This document shows positions 7,195 through 17,085 of a stretch of 64,000 nucleotides of DNA, in pieces. Source of the stretch: JAGXLC01 sp964585385 (lineage in GTDB: Bacteria > Bacteroidota > Bacteroidia > Bacteroidales > UBA12077). Position 1 is the stretch's first letter; each line of letters opens with the position of its first letter. The stretch spans positions 1 through 64,000 of the forward strand of contig CAZPDP010000016.1 of NCBI GenBank assembly GCA_964585385.1, written 5' to 3'. The notes beneath the pieces are model-generated. The model had not been told where the DNA came from, searched no databases, and saw nothing but the letters and a program-made list of their open reading frames with translations. A program made the translations under genes and the position numbers.

Positions 7195-7212
7195 TGACCC
7201 GTCCTAAAAAAT
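7195..7212 (+). repeat. Short repeat shared with 5059-5076
   Basis: TGACCCGTCCTAAAAAAT, 16 of 18 identical to the copy inside the second Fic unit. It lies between the YoeB gene and the next chromosomal gene and may mark the edge of a former mobile element. Confidence 0.35.
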
Positions 7213-7309
7213 GTCTGCAAAATTTATATAAATAGGTTGAAAAATAAACACATGGGTATAACAATTTTATTGGAAAAATTTTGTTAACCATTTAAAATGA
7301 ATGGTCTGA

Positions 7310-7951
7310 ATGATAAGGAAAAGGTTTAGCGCCATATTGATTAGCCTGTTTATTATTTGTTGTTCTTTTACCCGGGTATACGGAAACTATATTGAAAACG
7401 ATTCTGTTCAAAGGATTTATGTAGTTAAACACGGATGGCATACAGGTATTATTATAAAGCGTTCTGCAGTTGATTCCTTGCTTCCAGCTCTTACTCAAAT
7501 GTTTCCGGAGGCCCATTATTTGGATATAAGCTGGGGTGATAAGAAATATTTTATGGCACCGGACGATAATATCTGGCTGGGGATTCGGGCTGCTTTGTTT
7601 CCTACTAAGAGCGTAATACGGGTCTTGCCATTTTCTGAACATTTGAAAAATCATTTTTCACAAGATCATATTCAGGCTATTCAACTTACAAATAAGCAAC
7701 TTGAATCTATGACACAGTTTTTTAAAAATGAACTTGTAGTTACCAGAGAGGGAAAACTGGTTCAGGCAAGCCAAAGCCGTCATTTTTTTATGAGCTCAAG
7801 AAAATACTGGGGTTTGCGCACATGCAATACATGGATAGCCAAAGCCCTAAAAAGAGCAGGTTTTCCCATAAAACCAATTTTTTCGTTAACGTCCGGATAT
7901 GTCATCAAGCGAGTTAATGAAGGAAAAATGCAAAATCTGGAGAAAAATTAA
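7310..7951 (+). CDS. DUF2459 family protein
   Basis: A 213-residue exported protein with an N-terminal hydrophobic signal (about 8-25). The mature part opens with the family hallmark YVVKHGWHTGIII and contains DISWGDKKYF, FSEHLKN and CNTWIAKAL, the last two typical of the DUF2459/TIGR02117 family. The conserved Cys and His suggest a papain-like or NlpC-like fold, but no activity is established. It is the first gene beyond the cassette region and ends at a shared hairpin with the convergent lipoprotein gene. Confidence 0.8.
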   Translation: MIRKRFSAILISLFIICCSFTRVYGNYIENDSVQRIYVVKHGWHTGIIIKRSAVDSLLPALTQMFPEAHYLDISWGDKKYFMAPDDNIWLGIRAALFPTKSVIRVLPFSEHLKNHFSQDHIQAIQLTNKQLESMTQFFKNELVVTREGKLVQASQSRHFFMSSRKYWGLRTCNTWIAKALKRAGFPIKPIFSLTSGYVIKRVNEGKMQNLEKN

Positions 7952-7983
7952 AAAACCCCAGTACCTTTACTGAGGTTTTTTTT
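7951..7983. terminator. Bidirectional terminator
   Basis: A hairpin with AACCCCAGTA pairing with TACTGAGGTT (one mismatch), flanked by A and T runs on both sides. It lies between the convergent DUF2459 and AGE-family genes and could serve both. Confidence 0.75.
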
Positions 7984-7990
7984 ATGAGCT

Positions 7991-9463
7991 TTATTGCCTT
8001 TTCAGCACAACTTTCACTTTGATATTTTCCCCTTCAGGCAATGAAATAAATCCGGCGGAATTGTCATAGTTTCCCCAGGAACTGCCATTAATTTCAACTG
8101 ATTCGACTTTCACTGTATTGTCTTCAATCGGGTTAGGGCGAAGTTTTTGACCTTCTTCGGCTGATTTAATATTAAAATGTAATGTCACGGGGATGTTTTC
8201 TATCCAGAAATTTGTATAAAGGAAATTCAGAAAACCATGCTCAGCGCTGTGGTATGAAGTCTTTGTCCTTACCGCTTTTTGACCTTTGTGAATTTTCCCG
8301 TCATTGTATACCGACAGAACAGTTCCTCCGTATTCGTTGTCAATGAATTGTTTGTTCCAGTAATTGGCGCCTTTAGTGAATAATTGCAGTGGTTTTTCTT
8401 TTCCTGAAATATGGTAATAACAGAGGGACATCATATTGCCGTAGGCTTGTACCCACCAGGGTGTTGAATTGGTATGCAAAGAGGGCACTTCGAGTCCAAT
8501 CTTATGATACCAGGCCATATTTTTTTCTTCATAACCATATTTATATAACTTTTTCCACATTTCATCAGTGATGTTAAGGTATTTTTCTTTTCCTGTTATT
8601 TCATATAATCTTAAAAGTATCCAGAGGGCTTCTATGTTATGACCGATATTGATTTCGGTATCGTTTTCTCTTTTCTCTTTAATGTAGTTCCATGATTTAT
8701 CATATTTCTCCTGGAAGTATTGATATTCATTTTTATTCATTTTCGTTAACATCAAATCCATAAGTTCCTCGGCTTTGTTTAAATATTTATTGTCACCAGA
8801 TGCCTGGTACATGTACAATAAATAACCTGAAATTGGTGCTATCTGGGCCGTTAGCTCTTTATTGGAGTTTTCGACTGTAAGATCTCTGTTGAGTCGTTTG
8901 TAGTACCCTCCGTATTCCTTATCCCAGGCATGCTTTTCTATTAATTTATGGGTTTTTTCGATGTATTTGAGGGCGGTTGAATCCTGGGTGGCGAAGAAAT
9001 ACATAGAAAGGCCGGTTGCAGCGTAGATTTGATAAAACAGGTCCTTTGAATCATCTAATAATTCTCCATTTTCGGCAAGCGCATCGTACCAGCCACCGTA
9101 TTCTTTATCCCAGGCGTTTTTTATAAGGTAATTTTTTATATGTTCTGCTTTCTTCAGATATTTTTCTTCTCCAGTCATTATATAGCCTGATGAATAGCTG
9201 AATATATGTCTGGCCGTCATTCCCGGATATTTGACGTTGCCTCCGTAAGGATCCCATTCCCGGTTCAGGAACGTATAAAAAATACCATCTCCTGGTGCTT
9301 CAGCTTTTTCAATCCATGCATCCAAAATTTGTTCGACAGTCTGTTTTTTCCAGAAATCCCCGGATGTTACTTCTTCTTTCTCAATATCCGGTTTGCAGCT
9401 GATTGCAAACAGAATAATAAACAGCATCATAAGATTAATTTGAAAAATCTTTTTCTTTCTCAT
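7991..9463 (-). CDS. AGE-family (N-acylglucosamine 2-epimerase-like) lipoprotein
   Basis: A 490-residue lipoprotein. I start it at the ATG preceded by the unusually good ribosome site GGAGGTGAT; this begins MRKKKIFQ and gives a signal peptide ending in the lipobox FAISC. The mature part is an (alpha/alpha)6 barrel of the AGE/renin-binding-protein superfamily, with repeated DKEYGGWYD and DKEYGGYYK segments and TSYHSAEHG near the end. A C-terminal beta-rich stretch of about 80 residues follows. AGE enzymes epimerise or isomerise sugars, but outer-membrane lipoprotein members are often uncharacterised and may act on polysaccharide. The gene stands alone. Confidence 0.75.
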   Translation of the reverse strand: MRKKKIFQINLMMLFIILFAISCKPDIEKEEVTSGDFWKKQTVEQILDAWIEKAEAPGDGIFYTFLNREWDPYGGNVKYPGMTARHIFSYSSGYIMTGEEKYLKKAEHIKNYLIKNAWDKEYGGWYDALAENGELLDDSKDLFYQIYAATGLSMYFFATQDSTALKYIEKTHKLIEKHAWDKEYGGYYKRLNRDLTVENSNKELTAQIAPISGYLLYMYQASGDNKYLNKAEELMDLMLTKMNKNEYQYFQEKYDKSWNYIKEKRENDTEINIGHNIEALWILLRLYEITGKEKYLNITDEMWKKLYKYGYEEKNMAWYHKIGLEVPSLHTNSTPWWVQAYGNMMSLCYYHISGKEKPLQLFTKGANYWNKQFIDNEYGGTVLSVYNDGKIHKGQKAVRTKTSYHSAEHGFLNFLYTNFWIENIPVTLHFNIKSAEEGQKLRPNPIEDNTVKVESVEINGSSWGNYDNSAGFISLPEGENIKVKVVLKRQ

Positions 9464-9700
9464 ATCACCTCCTGTTATTTTTTGTATTATTAGTTTCAAA
9501 GTTTTATAACTTTTTATGTCCTTTCATATTGGGGGTTTCACTCTTCTGTTCAGTTTTTAGCTTCTACCCGGTTCATTTTTTATGCTGTTTTATTTCAGCG
9601 TTTTACATAGTATGAAAAATTTTCAAGAAATTCAAATAAAATGACTGATAAGGTAAATTATTTTTTCTCTGGTTAGTATGTGTATACCGAATAAATATCT

Positions 9701-9800
9701 TTAGCCCAAATTGCCCCGTACACGAAGTGTCGGGGACAAAGAAATTGTAAGGTTCCCACCTTCCCGACACTCCGTGTACGGGACAGGCTATCCATTCGTT
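9701..9800. repeat. Dispersed palindromic intergenic element, copy 1
   Basis: Within the 9464-10000 gap. The sequence opens TTAGCCCAAA, then has 20-nt arms at 9715-9734 and 9763-9782 that pair at 19 of 20 positions (CCCGTACAC/GTGTACGGG ends), and continues GGGACAGGCTATC. The opening and GGGACAGGCTATC recur at 38571 and 38720. No gene is visible in the rest of the gap. Confidence 0.5.
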
Positions 9801-10000
9801 AAAAAACCGACAATTTCTAAGTCATCCGGCAGATGCCTGATAAGTAAAGCGCTTTTTCACTATCCAGATAAAAATCGGGACAACCGCTCAACTTAGGTTT
9901 AGAAAAGATTAAAGCACTATTAAGAGATATATTAAAATCAATAAGCCGCCTTTTACAATTTTAAAAGCAGCTTATTAATCCTATATCTTAAACGGGTGGT

Positions 10001-13000
10001 TTATTTTAACTCCAGTTTATTAATTTTATTCATATAGGCTACAATGGTCAATGCGACTAATGTAAAGGCGGCTATATAAACAAAGGCGGGGATAGGTACA
10101 GGATCTCCTCCTGCATATGAGTGGAGACCAGAAAGGTAATAATTAACACCGAAATAGGTCATCAATACCGAAGAAAAACCGAAGAGGGCCATCACATTGA
10201 AAGAGAAAAGGCTCTTCAGTCCTGGAATCATTCGGGCATGGATGATGAAAGCATATACAATGATGGTAATAAGCGACCATGTTTCTTTGGGGTCCCAGCC
10301 CCAGTATCTGCCCCAGGATTCATTGGCCCAGATTGCACCCAGGAATGTACCAATGGTTAAAAGATACAATCCTATTGTAAGTGACCTGTAATTGATAACA
10401 GTTAAATCCTGGATGGTTTCAACAATGCGCCTTGAATTCGTTTCTGATATCATCATGTAGAGAATAAGGTTTATGATTCCAAGAACTGAACCCATTCCGA
10501 GAAATCCATAACTACTGGTTATAACCGATACGTGCAAGGTCAGCCAATAGGATTTAAGGACAGGAACCAGGTTTGTGATTTCCGGGTCCATAAAACTCAA
10601 ATGTGCAACCATAAGAGTGAGTGAAGCAAGCACAGCTGTAGCAGCCAGGGTTAGCTTCGAACGTTTAACAAAAATGAATCCACCAAGGATAGTAACCCAG
10701 GACACAAAGATCATCGATTCGTAACCATTACTCATTGGCGCATGTCCCGAAATATACCATCTGATAACAATTCCAGCAGTGTGGAAAACGAAACCTAATG
10801 CTATGAGAAGGGTTAGGATTTTCACCAGGCTTCTTCCATACTTCTTTCCTGAAATAATACGTGACATGAGCAGGATCAGCAGTAACAGACCTATCGCTGC
10901 GTAGTAGGGGAAAAGCCTTTCAAAGATATTGGATTTGTAATAGAAAATCTCCGATTTGACTTTTTGTTTTGAAGGCAGCTCATAGTTGGCATATTTTCTT
11001 TGATAATTTTCAATAGAATTAACATATTCAATGGTTTGTTTCTGGTTACCCGACCGGATAGACTCATGAATTAAACCCAGGATGTTTTTTAAATAGAGCG
11101 AATCTTCTTTTGTTGGTGCAAATTTCATAGCATCCTTGAATGTTCCCCATTTATCAGTATTGTTTCTGTAAGGGAAAAATTTCATAAACTCACCGGTCAT
11201 CATCATAAAGCATATATTCACCCGTTCGTCTATTTTCATAATTTTTTTATCCAGTTTGTTTCTCTGACTTTCTGGTTTTTCGTAAGCCTTTTTAACGTGT
11301 TGCCTTAACTTGTAATGATTCTGTTCAAGCATTACCAGGTCGGTGAAAGCAGCGTAGTCATCATTAATACCTATAATTCTTTTTAAGTCAGGATGTGAAA
11401 CTTTAATTAGGGGTACATTTTTCCAGTTCTGGAAATCATAATAATAACCCAGGAATACCTGCATAGAGGTAAGTCCTTTGAACGAGGTGTTTTTGTTAAT
11501 TTTTCTCAGGATATCACTGCTAAGGGTGTATAAAGGTTTTGTTCGGCCTTTCTGATCCTGCACGAGTACTTTCCCAAATTCATCTGCTATTTGTTTATCC
11601 ACTTCAAGTTTCTGGCTTTGAGCCATAGTAACCGAAGAGCCTATAAGAAGGAATGCAATTAATGCAATTCCTTTTCTCACGGGGGTTTTCCAGTAGGACT
11701 TATTGACTTTCCTGAAGAGGGACTTTTTATTCAACATGGACAAAATAATAAATATGAAAAGCAGAAAATAACCGGTATAGGTTACTATCATACCCAATCT
11801 GTCATGATTCACGGATAGAATTGAACCCTTTTCATCCTGCTCGTAGGATGACTGGTAAAAACGATAGCCTTTGTATTTCAGAACATTATTCATATAAATC
11901 ATGAAGGGCTTTTTCACATTGTTATCCTGATCGATTAAGACGACGTCGCTTTTATATGATGAGGGGGTGTTTGAACCAGGGTATCTCTCCAGGATAAAAT
12001 CGTTAAGCTTAATATGGAAAGGAAGTTTAATAGTTTTTGGCGCATAACTTAATTCCACGATATGAGAGTCATTGCTATAACTGGCTGTACTGGAGGAATT
12101 ACGCCCAAGCCATAGATAGAGATCGGCTGGTTCGTTGCCTGAGTTTAGTTCAAACTGAAGCACATCCTTTGTATTTTGAGTGCGGTTTCTGGTTGGTACG
12201 GGTTTAATGACGCCTGAATGACTTAACTTCCTGGCTACAATTCTCCATCCTTTAACATTATATATGAACATGGTTTGAAGAGGAATTTCCTGTGTGGCTG
12301 CGAATGCTTCGGTCTTTCTGTCCCTCATACTTATTCGACTAATGTTATATGGAGAGTGGATAAAGAAGCTATCTTTTCTGAAATTTATATTAATATCAAA
12401 ATTTCCCTCACCGTTAAACCCAAAAACAAAATCCTCTATAGTTTCCGTTTCCCCTGGCTTCATCATAAGGGTATGTCTTGTTTGCATTCCTTTTGTAACT
12501 GTCAGTAAAACCATGGGTTTTCCACTGGGTTCATTAACAATGGATTCTGTAGCATGAGGAATATAGCCTTTGTAATTTATTTCGTAGGTTTTCTCTCCTA
12601 CTTTTGCTTCTTCATTGTAATGATCTGCAGTAACCGGGGTAATTATGAATTTTTTATCAGATGAATAAAGAGTTTCATTATTTTTATCTTTTATTCTGAG
12701 TTTTAAATATTGGTTGTTAGATTGTATGGTGTTCTTAGTTTCACCTTCTCTTAGGTGCATAGTTCCTTCGTAGCCTATGTAACGAGTGATTCCGGCTCCC
12801 ATAATGATTATAATAAAAGCTGAATGAAAAATAAGGCCTGTGATTTTGGATTTTCTGTAAAGCCTAAATCGGAAAATATGGCCTAAAAAATTGATAATCA
12901 TTAAAACAAGAATCAATTCAAACCATTTGGTATTATACACCAGCTCCCTGGCTGCCATTGCCCCATAGTCGTTCTCTATAAAGGTAGCCACAGCCATAGA

Positions 13001-13069
13001 AATAATAAAAAGGATAAAGAGGACCCCCATAAACCATGAAGAGAAGAGAAAATTGTTTCGCTTTACCAT
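10001..13069 (-). CDS. ccsBA: Fused ResB-CcsA cytochrome c maturation protein
   Basis: A 1022-residue inner-membrane protein joining both halves of the system II haem-delivery and ligation machinery. Residues 1-450 are ResB-like, with four TM helices (about 12-30, 48-65, 75-95, 430-450) and a large periplasmic domain. The C-terminal CcsA half has about eight TM helices, and the tryptophan-rich WWD haem-handling motif ESWGRYWGWDPKETWSL ends near residue 933. Conserved His residues flank it (HTAGIVIRW, HVSVITSSYG, IIHARMIPG). It attaches haem to exported c-type cytochromes. The fusion is usual in Bacteroidota. No cytochrome gene is next to it, so its clients are elsewhere. Confidence 0.92.
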   Translation of the reverse strand: MVKRNNFLFSSWFMGVLFILFIISMAVATFIENDYGAMAARELVYNTKWFELILVLMIINFLGHIFRFRLYRKSKITGLIFHSAFIIIIMGAGITRYIGYEGTMHLREGETKNTIQSNNQYLKLRIKDKNNETLYSSDKKFIITPVTADHYNEEAKVGEKTYEINYKGYIPHATESIVNEPSGKPMVLLTVTKGMQTRHTLMMKPGETETIEDFVFGFNGEGNFDININFRKDSFFIHSPYNISRISMRDRKTEAFAATQEIPLQTMFIYNVKGWRIVARKLSHSGVIKPVPTRNRTQNTKDVLQFELNSGNEPADLYLWLGRNSSSTASYSNDSHIVELSYAPKTIKLPFHIKLNDFILERYPGSNTPSSYKSDVVLIDQDNNVKKPFMIYMNNVLKYKGYRFYQSSYEQDEKGSILSVNHDRLGMIVTYTGYFLLFIFIILSMLNKKSLFRKVNKSYWKTPVRKGIALIAFLLIGSSVTMAQSQKLEVDKQIADEFGKVLVQDQKGRTKPLYTLSSDILRKINKNTSFKGLTSMQVFLGYYYDFQNWKNVPLIKVSHPDLKRIIGINDDYAAFTDLVMLEQNHYKLRQHVKKAYEKPESQRNKLDKKIMKIDERVNICFMMMTGEFMKFFPYRNNTDKWGTFKDAMKFAPTKEDSLYLKNILGLIHESIRSGNQKQTIEYVNSIENYQRKYANYELPSKQKVKSEIFYYKSNIFERLFPYYAAIGLLLLILLMSRIISGKKYGRSLVKILTLLIALGFVFHTAGIVIRWYISGHAPMSNGYESMIFVSWVTILGGFIFVKRSKLTLAATAVLASLTLMVAHLSFMDPEITNLVPVLKSYWLTLHVSVITSSYGFLGMGSVLGIINLILYMMISETNSRRIVETIQDLTVINYRSLTIGLYLLTIGTFLGAIWANESWGRYWGWDPKETWSLITIIVYAFIIHARMIPGLKSLFSFNVMALFGFSSVLMTYFGVNYYLSGLHSYAGGDPVPIPAFVYIAAFTLVALTIVAYMNKINKLELK

Positions 13070-13187
13070 ACAGAGTAGTATTTTGTATTGAGATTATACA
13101 TGGATTTGGAAATGCCTAATATATTCATTTAAAACATTTCAAAGGGTAAATTTAAAATAATTCTGATGAGAATTTATAATCTTGATA

Positions 13188-13211
13188 AATATCAGCAGGA
13201 GAACTGATATT
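13188..13211. other. Short inverted repeat in the 13070-13428 gap
   Basis: AATATCAG and CTGATATT separated by 8 bases form a perfect 8-nt inverted repeat. It lies between the divergently transcribed ccsBA gene and a small uncharacterised gene. It could be an operator. Nothing else in this 359-base gap stands out. Confidence 0.3.
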
Positions 13212-13428
13212 AATGAACTCAATTCTTCAACAGGCAGATTCTTTTTAAAAAGGCAGTTTAAAGCCCTGTTTAATATTTTCCGCAGAAACTCCCCCCATAT
13301 CCTTTGATTTACTAAACTTTTTATCAGTGTGTATTTTTTTTTGATTAAAATTTCAGTCTGAAAATCAGATCCTCCAATATTTTGTTATTTTTATTATGAG
13401 TTTTTAACCTGTTAAAATTATTGAAACT

Positions 13429-13986
13429 ATGGAAATAAAAGGAGTCGCTGTTAAATCTATCCCTGAATTTGTTAAAAAAAGACACTCTGAACATTATTCA
13501 TCCTGGTTTAACAGTTTACCCCAACAATCAAAAAAGCTTTTTCAAACAGGGGTTATATCAAATCATTGGTATCCGGTAGACGATGCAGCTGTTTTACCAA
13601 CCCGAAAGCTAGGAGAGTTGGTGTATAACAATGATTCGAACAAAGCTGCATGGGAGTCTGGTCGCTATAGTGCGGAGACAGCTTTAACCGGGGTTTATAA
13701 GATTTACGTAAGATTAAGCTCACCGTCTCATATCATTTCGCGTGCAAGCAGGATCTTTAGTGCTTATTACAATCCTGCAGAGATAATAACCCAAAATGCA
13801 AAGAATAAGTCGGTAGAAGTGCATATGACAAGATTTGCGCCAGCAAATGAGTTGATTGAGCACAGAATTGGTGGCTGGATTGAGAAAGCACTTGAACTTT
13901 CAGGTTGCAATGACGTAAAGGTGGAATTTGAAAAATCAATGGCTAAGGGAGATGCCCTGACTCTTTACAAAATCAACTGGAGTTAA
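13429..13986 (+). CDS. Uncharacterised protein, possibly DUF2378/V4R-like
   Basis: A 185-residue soluble protein without signal or TM segments. Visible blocks are ISNHWYPVDDA (about 44-54), PTRKLGELVY, GRYSAETALTGVYKIYVRLSSP (about 82-103) and RIGGWIEKALELSG. This pattern recalls small DUF2378-like proteins related to the V4R/haem-NO-binding fold, but I cannot confirm the family from sequence alone. It is a lone gene, divergent from ccsBA and convergent with the phosphatase-like gene. Confidence 0.6.
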   Translation: MEIKGVAVKSIPEFVKKRHSEHYSSWFNSLPQQSKKLFQTGVISNHWYPVDDAAVLPTRKLGELVYNNDSNKAAWESGRYSAETALTGVYKIYVRLSSPSHIISRASRIFSAYYNPAEIITQNAKNKSVEVHMTRFAPANELIEHRIGGWIEKALELSGCNDVKVEFEKSMAKGDALTLYKINWS

Positions 13987-14015
13987 GCCTTTTTTGTCTT
14001 CACAATTGAGTGAAA

Positions 14016-14381
14016 TTAACCTGTTTGGTTATACTCCGATTCTATCCAGGGCTCAAGTTTTTCAAGCAATATTTTGACTAACACCGGGTCATTTCTTTCG
14101 TAGATATCGGGTATTCCGAGTACTATTATTCTGCCGGGCTCAACCTGATAGCCCTGCTCTATCTGGTCTTTCATGTATTCTTCCATGACAAAAATTAAGT
14201 CTGCGGTTTTTGCCAATCCATTATCCAGTGCTTTTTCCGATAAAAAAGATAATCCTGCTGAATCTGTTTTTACCTTAATTCCTTTTGATTTGGCTAATCC
14301 ACGAAAAACATCATCAGCCGTTGGGCTTCTGTTCATATTAGCCAAACAAACAAAAAGGTATGTGGGTATTTTATTTGACAT
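14016..14381 (-). CDS. Low-molecular-weight protein tyrosine phosphatase-like protein
   Basis: A 121-residue protein with the P-loop C-x5-R-S (CLANMNRSP, Cys12) of LMW phosphatases and related arsenate reductases. It is shorter than the usual 150-160 residues. The general-acid Asp is plausibly in IPDIYERNDP (about 95-104). The motif begins CLANMN rather than CxGNxC, so it belongs to a side branch whose substrate is unknown. It is a lone minus-strand gene. Confidence 0.7.
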   Translation of the reverse strand: MSNKIPTYLFVCLANMNRSPTADDVFRGLAKSKGIKVKTDSAGLSFLSEKALDNGLAKTADLIFVMEEYMKDQIEQGYQVEPGRIIVLGIPDIYERNDPVLVKILLEKLEPWIESEYNQTG

Positions 14382-14491
14382 AGAAATAAAACGAAAAACA
14401 AACTTATGTTATTGGTTTTGCAATTAGCAACCAGGGAGTTTATTTTACCTTTTTGAATTATTCCAGAGAAAAACAGTTTAAATTGATTGCC

Positions 14492-15577
14492 CTATTTCTT
14501 CATTTTTACTCTATTAAATGAAAGGGCTTTGATCATCCAGTTTGGAAGAGGTTTTCTGGGGTTTCTTTTTCTCAGGTTGATGTACCAGCCAAATTTTTTG
14601 ATTATAGGTACCTTATGGGTTTCAACGAATTCAATCAGGGTTCCATCCGGGTCCTCAATATACGAAAAGTGCCCGGCAGCTTCACCCATATCAAAGCTTC
14701 CTTCATTGTTGTGACTGGTATTACTATCTACAGTAAAATCAAAACCTTTATCCTGGCATTCTTTTCTTAATGCATCCATGTTATGGATATCGAAACACAA
14801 GTGAATAAATCCGGGATCGCCCCAGTATCTATCCTGGTAAATGGTTTTTGGTTCGCGGTCTTTTACTTCAATCAGTTCAATCATGCTTTCTCCAAGCAAG
14901 GGAGAAAATCCCCCTTCTCTTGGTTTACTGTGTGTGAGCAGTACTCTCCTGAAATTATGATTCCCTCCGGGAAGGTTTGCCAGATCTTCAAAGAAACCTT
15001 CTTCGTCGAATAACACCTTGTCGTAGTCGAGTATATCGGAATAGACTTTCCGGGCTTGTTCAATATTTGATACGCCAATGCAGGCCCCGTAGGCGCCGCC
15101 GGTTTGTTTCTTCTCGTCCTTGTACCAATTGCTTGCCTCAACCAAATGAAAGTGGTTTCCGTAAGGATCGCGTATGAAAAACGTCTCACTTCCATCCGGT
15201 CCTTTCTGAGGATTGTTCAGTATCTCCAGGTTTTTCTTTTTAAATTCCTGGTAGGTACTCCAGATATTTTTACATTTGATTTTGGCTGCATAAATGCCCA
15301 GGTCGCCCAATTTCAGGTTAAAGTTTGCTCTTTGGGGCTGGCGGTCTTTGTATTGCCAGATCTCAAACCCCCCACCTCCCTGCAGGTTAAATGCAAGGGC
15401 GGCATGTCTCCTTTGCGGTAACCCTCCTGTATAGGGCAACATTAATTCAGCTACTGTACTGTCTTCAAATACTCTGATATCTGCACCAAATACATTATAA
15501 TACCACTTCCATGCTTCTTTAATGTTTTCAATTCCTATGCCGATTTGTTGGATTCCACTAATTATCTTTTCTTTCAT
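14492..15577 (-). CDS. VOC superfamily protein with two domains
   Basis: A 361-residue protein with two glyoxalase/dioxygenase-fold halves. The first (about 8-155) begins IQQIGIGIENIKEAWKWYYNVFG and ends FFIRDPYGNHFHLVE. The second (about 165-320) contains CIGVSNIEQARKVYSDILDY, GDPGFIHLCFD and EDPDGTLIEFVE. His and Glu in these segments are the usual metal ligands. A basic tail follows (LRKRNPRKPLP). The reaction cannot be assigned; a ring-cleaving dioxygenase or lyase is possible. It neighbours an SDR gene on the same strand. Confidence 0.75.
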   Translation of the reverse strand: MKEKIISGIQQIGIGIENIKEAWKWYYNVFGADIRVFEDSTVAELMLPYTGGLPQRRHAALAFNLQGGGGFEIWQYKDRQPQRANFNLKLGDLGIYAAKIKCKNIWSTYQEFKKKNLEILNNPQKGPDGSETFFIRDPYGNHFHLVEASNWYKDEKKQTGGAYGACIGVSNIEQARKVYSDILDYDKVLFDEEGFFEDLANLPGGNHNFRRVLLTHSKPREGGFSPLLGESMIELIEVKDREPKTIYQDRYWGDPGFIHLCFDIHNMDALRKECQDKGFDFTVDSNTSHNNEGSFDMGEAAGHFSYIEDPDGTLIEFVETHKVPIIKKFGWYINLRKRNPRKPLPNWMIKALSFNRVKMKK

Positions 15578-15681
15578 AACATTTTGGCAATTTAATACTT
15601 CAGTAAAATTAAAAAAAATGAAACGCTTTGAACATATTTCTGGATCATTTTGGTATGGAAGATATTAAAACCAATTCATTA

Positions 15682-16476
15682 TTAAGTGGGTTTTACTTTA
15701 TTAGCGATTTTGTAGAACAGGAAAGGGAAGAATCGCTTCAAATGGACCATTATTACTTCATTGCCTCCGACCAGTATATTTTTTTTCTTTTTTTGCATAC
15801 CCCGAATAATTTTTTTTGCACACCGATCTGCCGGCATTCCCCTTTTTTGTCCTTCATCGAACTTTCCATGTTCATTCCCGCTTTTGTCCAAAGCATGAAC
15901 AGAAATATTCGTACGTATTCTTCCCGGGCATATAATAGAGACAGATATATTTTTTTGATAATTTTCCAGTCTAAGGGATTCGTAGAATCCGTATAAAGCA
16001 TGTTTGGAGGCTGAATAGGCAGAGCGCAGGGGAAATCCGAATTTTCCCACTATGCTGGTTGTAACTGCAATTTGTCCGCCTCCGTTTTGAATCATTATTG
16101 GCAAGACCCTTTTTGTCAGTGCAATATTCCCAAAGTAGTTAATTTCCATAATTTTTCGGTCGATGTGTATATCTGTTTCCTCTATAAGAGACCTCTGGCT
16201 TATTCCGCCGTTATTGATTAAAACATTAATTTGCGGGTATTTTTTCAGAACCGTATTGGCTGCTGTTTCAACTTCTTGGGGGTTGGAAAGATCAAAAGAG
16301 ACAACTTCGGCCACAGATTTATCCGCTATTACCTTGTTTTTAATTTGCTCCAGTTTTTCATTGTTTCTGCCTGACAGGATGAGGGTGTTATTTTTTTTTG
16401 CCAGCTCATAGACAAGAGCTTCACCAATCCCTGATGAGGCACCGGTAATCCATATTGTCTTTTTTTCCAGTTTCAT
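15682..16476 (-). CDS. Short-chain dehydrogenase/reductase
   Basis: A 264-residue classical SDR. The cofactor site TGASSGIG is at about 11-18, NNGG at about 89-92, the catalytic Ser in TTSIVGKFG, and YSASK supplies the Tyr and Lys. The segment IICPGRIRTNIS follows the catalytic helix. A basic residue (SGRNNEK) at the end of beta-2 favours NADP(H). The substrate is unknown; lipid or steroid-like substrates are common for this branch. Confidence 0.85.
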   Translation of the reverse strand: MKLEKKTIWITGASSGIGEALVYELAKKNNTLILSGRNNEKLEQIKNKVIADKSVAEVVSFDLSNPQEVETAANTVLKKYPQINVLINNGGISQRSLIEETDIHIDRKIMEINYFGNIALTKRVLPIMIQNGGGQIAVTTSIVGKFGFPLRSAYSASKHALYGFYESLRLENYQKNISVSIICPGRIRTNISVHALDKSGNEHGKFDEGQKRGMPADRCAKKIIRGMQKKKKNILVGGNEVIMVHLKRFFPFLFYKIANKVKPT

Positions 16477-16632
16477 TTATATTATTTTAGTCCTGATTGA
16501 ATAAATATACCTCAATTATAACCAACTTTTTCCAGAGAAAACAGAAAAAGGCATAATTATATGAATACATGGAAATGTAAAAATCGAATTTTTGGTTCAT
16601 CTGCATTAAATAAATCTTTCTTTGAAAGATGC

Positions 16633-17079
16633 TTATACAGATGCTTTATTTTCTAAATGTTTATGAAGTATAGAGTACAAGACATTCCTGTCAATAGGTT
16701 TTGTGATGTAATCATCGAATCCATACTCCAGAATTGTTTCCCTGTCATTTTCGAGGGCATAAGCAGTCTGGGCAATTATTGGTGTTTTCTTATTGATTTT
16801 TCTGATTTCGTCAAATGCTTCGTATCCATTCATCTCGGGCATTTTGATATCCATAAGGATGACATCTATTTCAGGTAAGAAATTTACTTTTTCAATGGCT
16901 TCAAGGCCATTTTTGGCATAAATAAGACGTGCTCCTGTTTTTCTCAATATTTCCAGAAAATAGTAAGTATTGATCTCATTATCCTCTACAACAAGAATTT
17001 TTTTGTCCTTAAAAGAATATTCGAATTCTTCGTTTGTTTCTTCATTTAATTCATCATCTAATTCATCTGGTACTGTCAT
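16633..17079 (-). CDS. Single-domain response regulator (CheY-like)
   Basis: A 148-residue receiver with a short acidic leader (DELDDELNEETNEEFEY). It has ILVVEDNEIN acidic residues, the phosphate acceptor in VILMDIKMPEMNG, the Thr/Ala switch in PIIAQTAYA, and the Lys in DDYITKPID. There is no output domain. Seven bases separate it from the upstream receiver gene, so they form an operon. It resembles receivers that end hybrid kinases, suggesting phosphorelay use. Confidence 0.85.
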   Translation of the reverse strand: MTVPDELDDELNEETNEEFEYSFKDKKILVVEDNEINTYYFLEILRKTGARLIYAKNGLEAIEKVNFLPEIDVILMDIKMPEMNGYEAFDEIRKINKKTPIIAQTAYALENDRETILEYGFDDYITKPIDRNVLYSILHKHLENKASV

Positions 17080-17085
17080 AATATG

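Noticed and set aside
16605..16625. Small hairpin ATCTTTC/GAAAGAT near the end of the receiver operon
   Set aside because: The stem is AT-rich, short and on the wrong side of a good T run for either strand; too weak to call a terminator.
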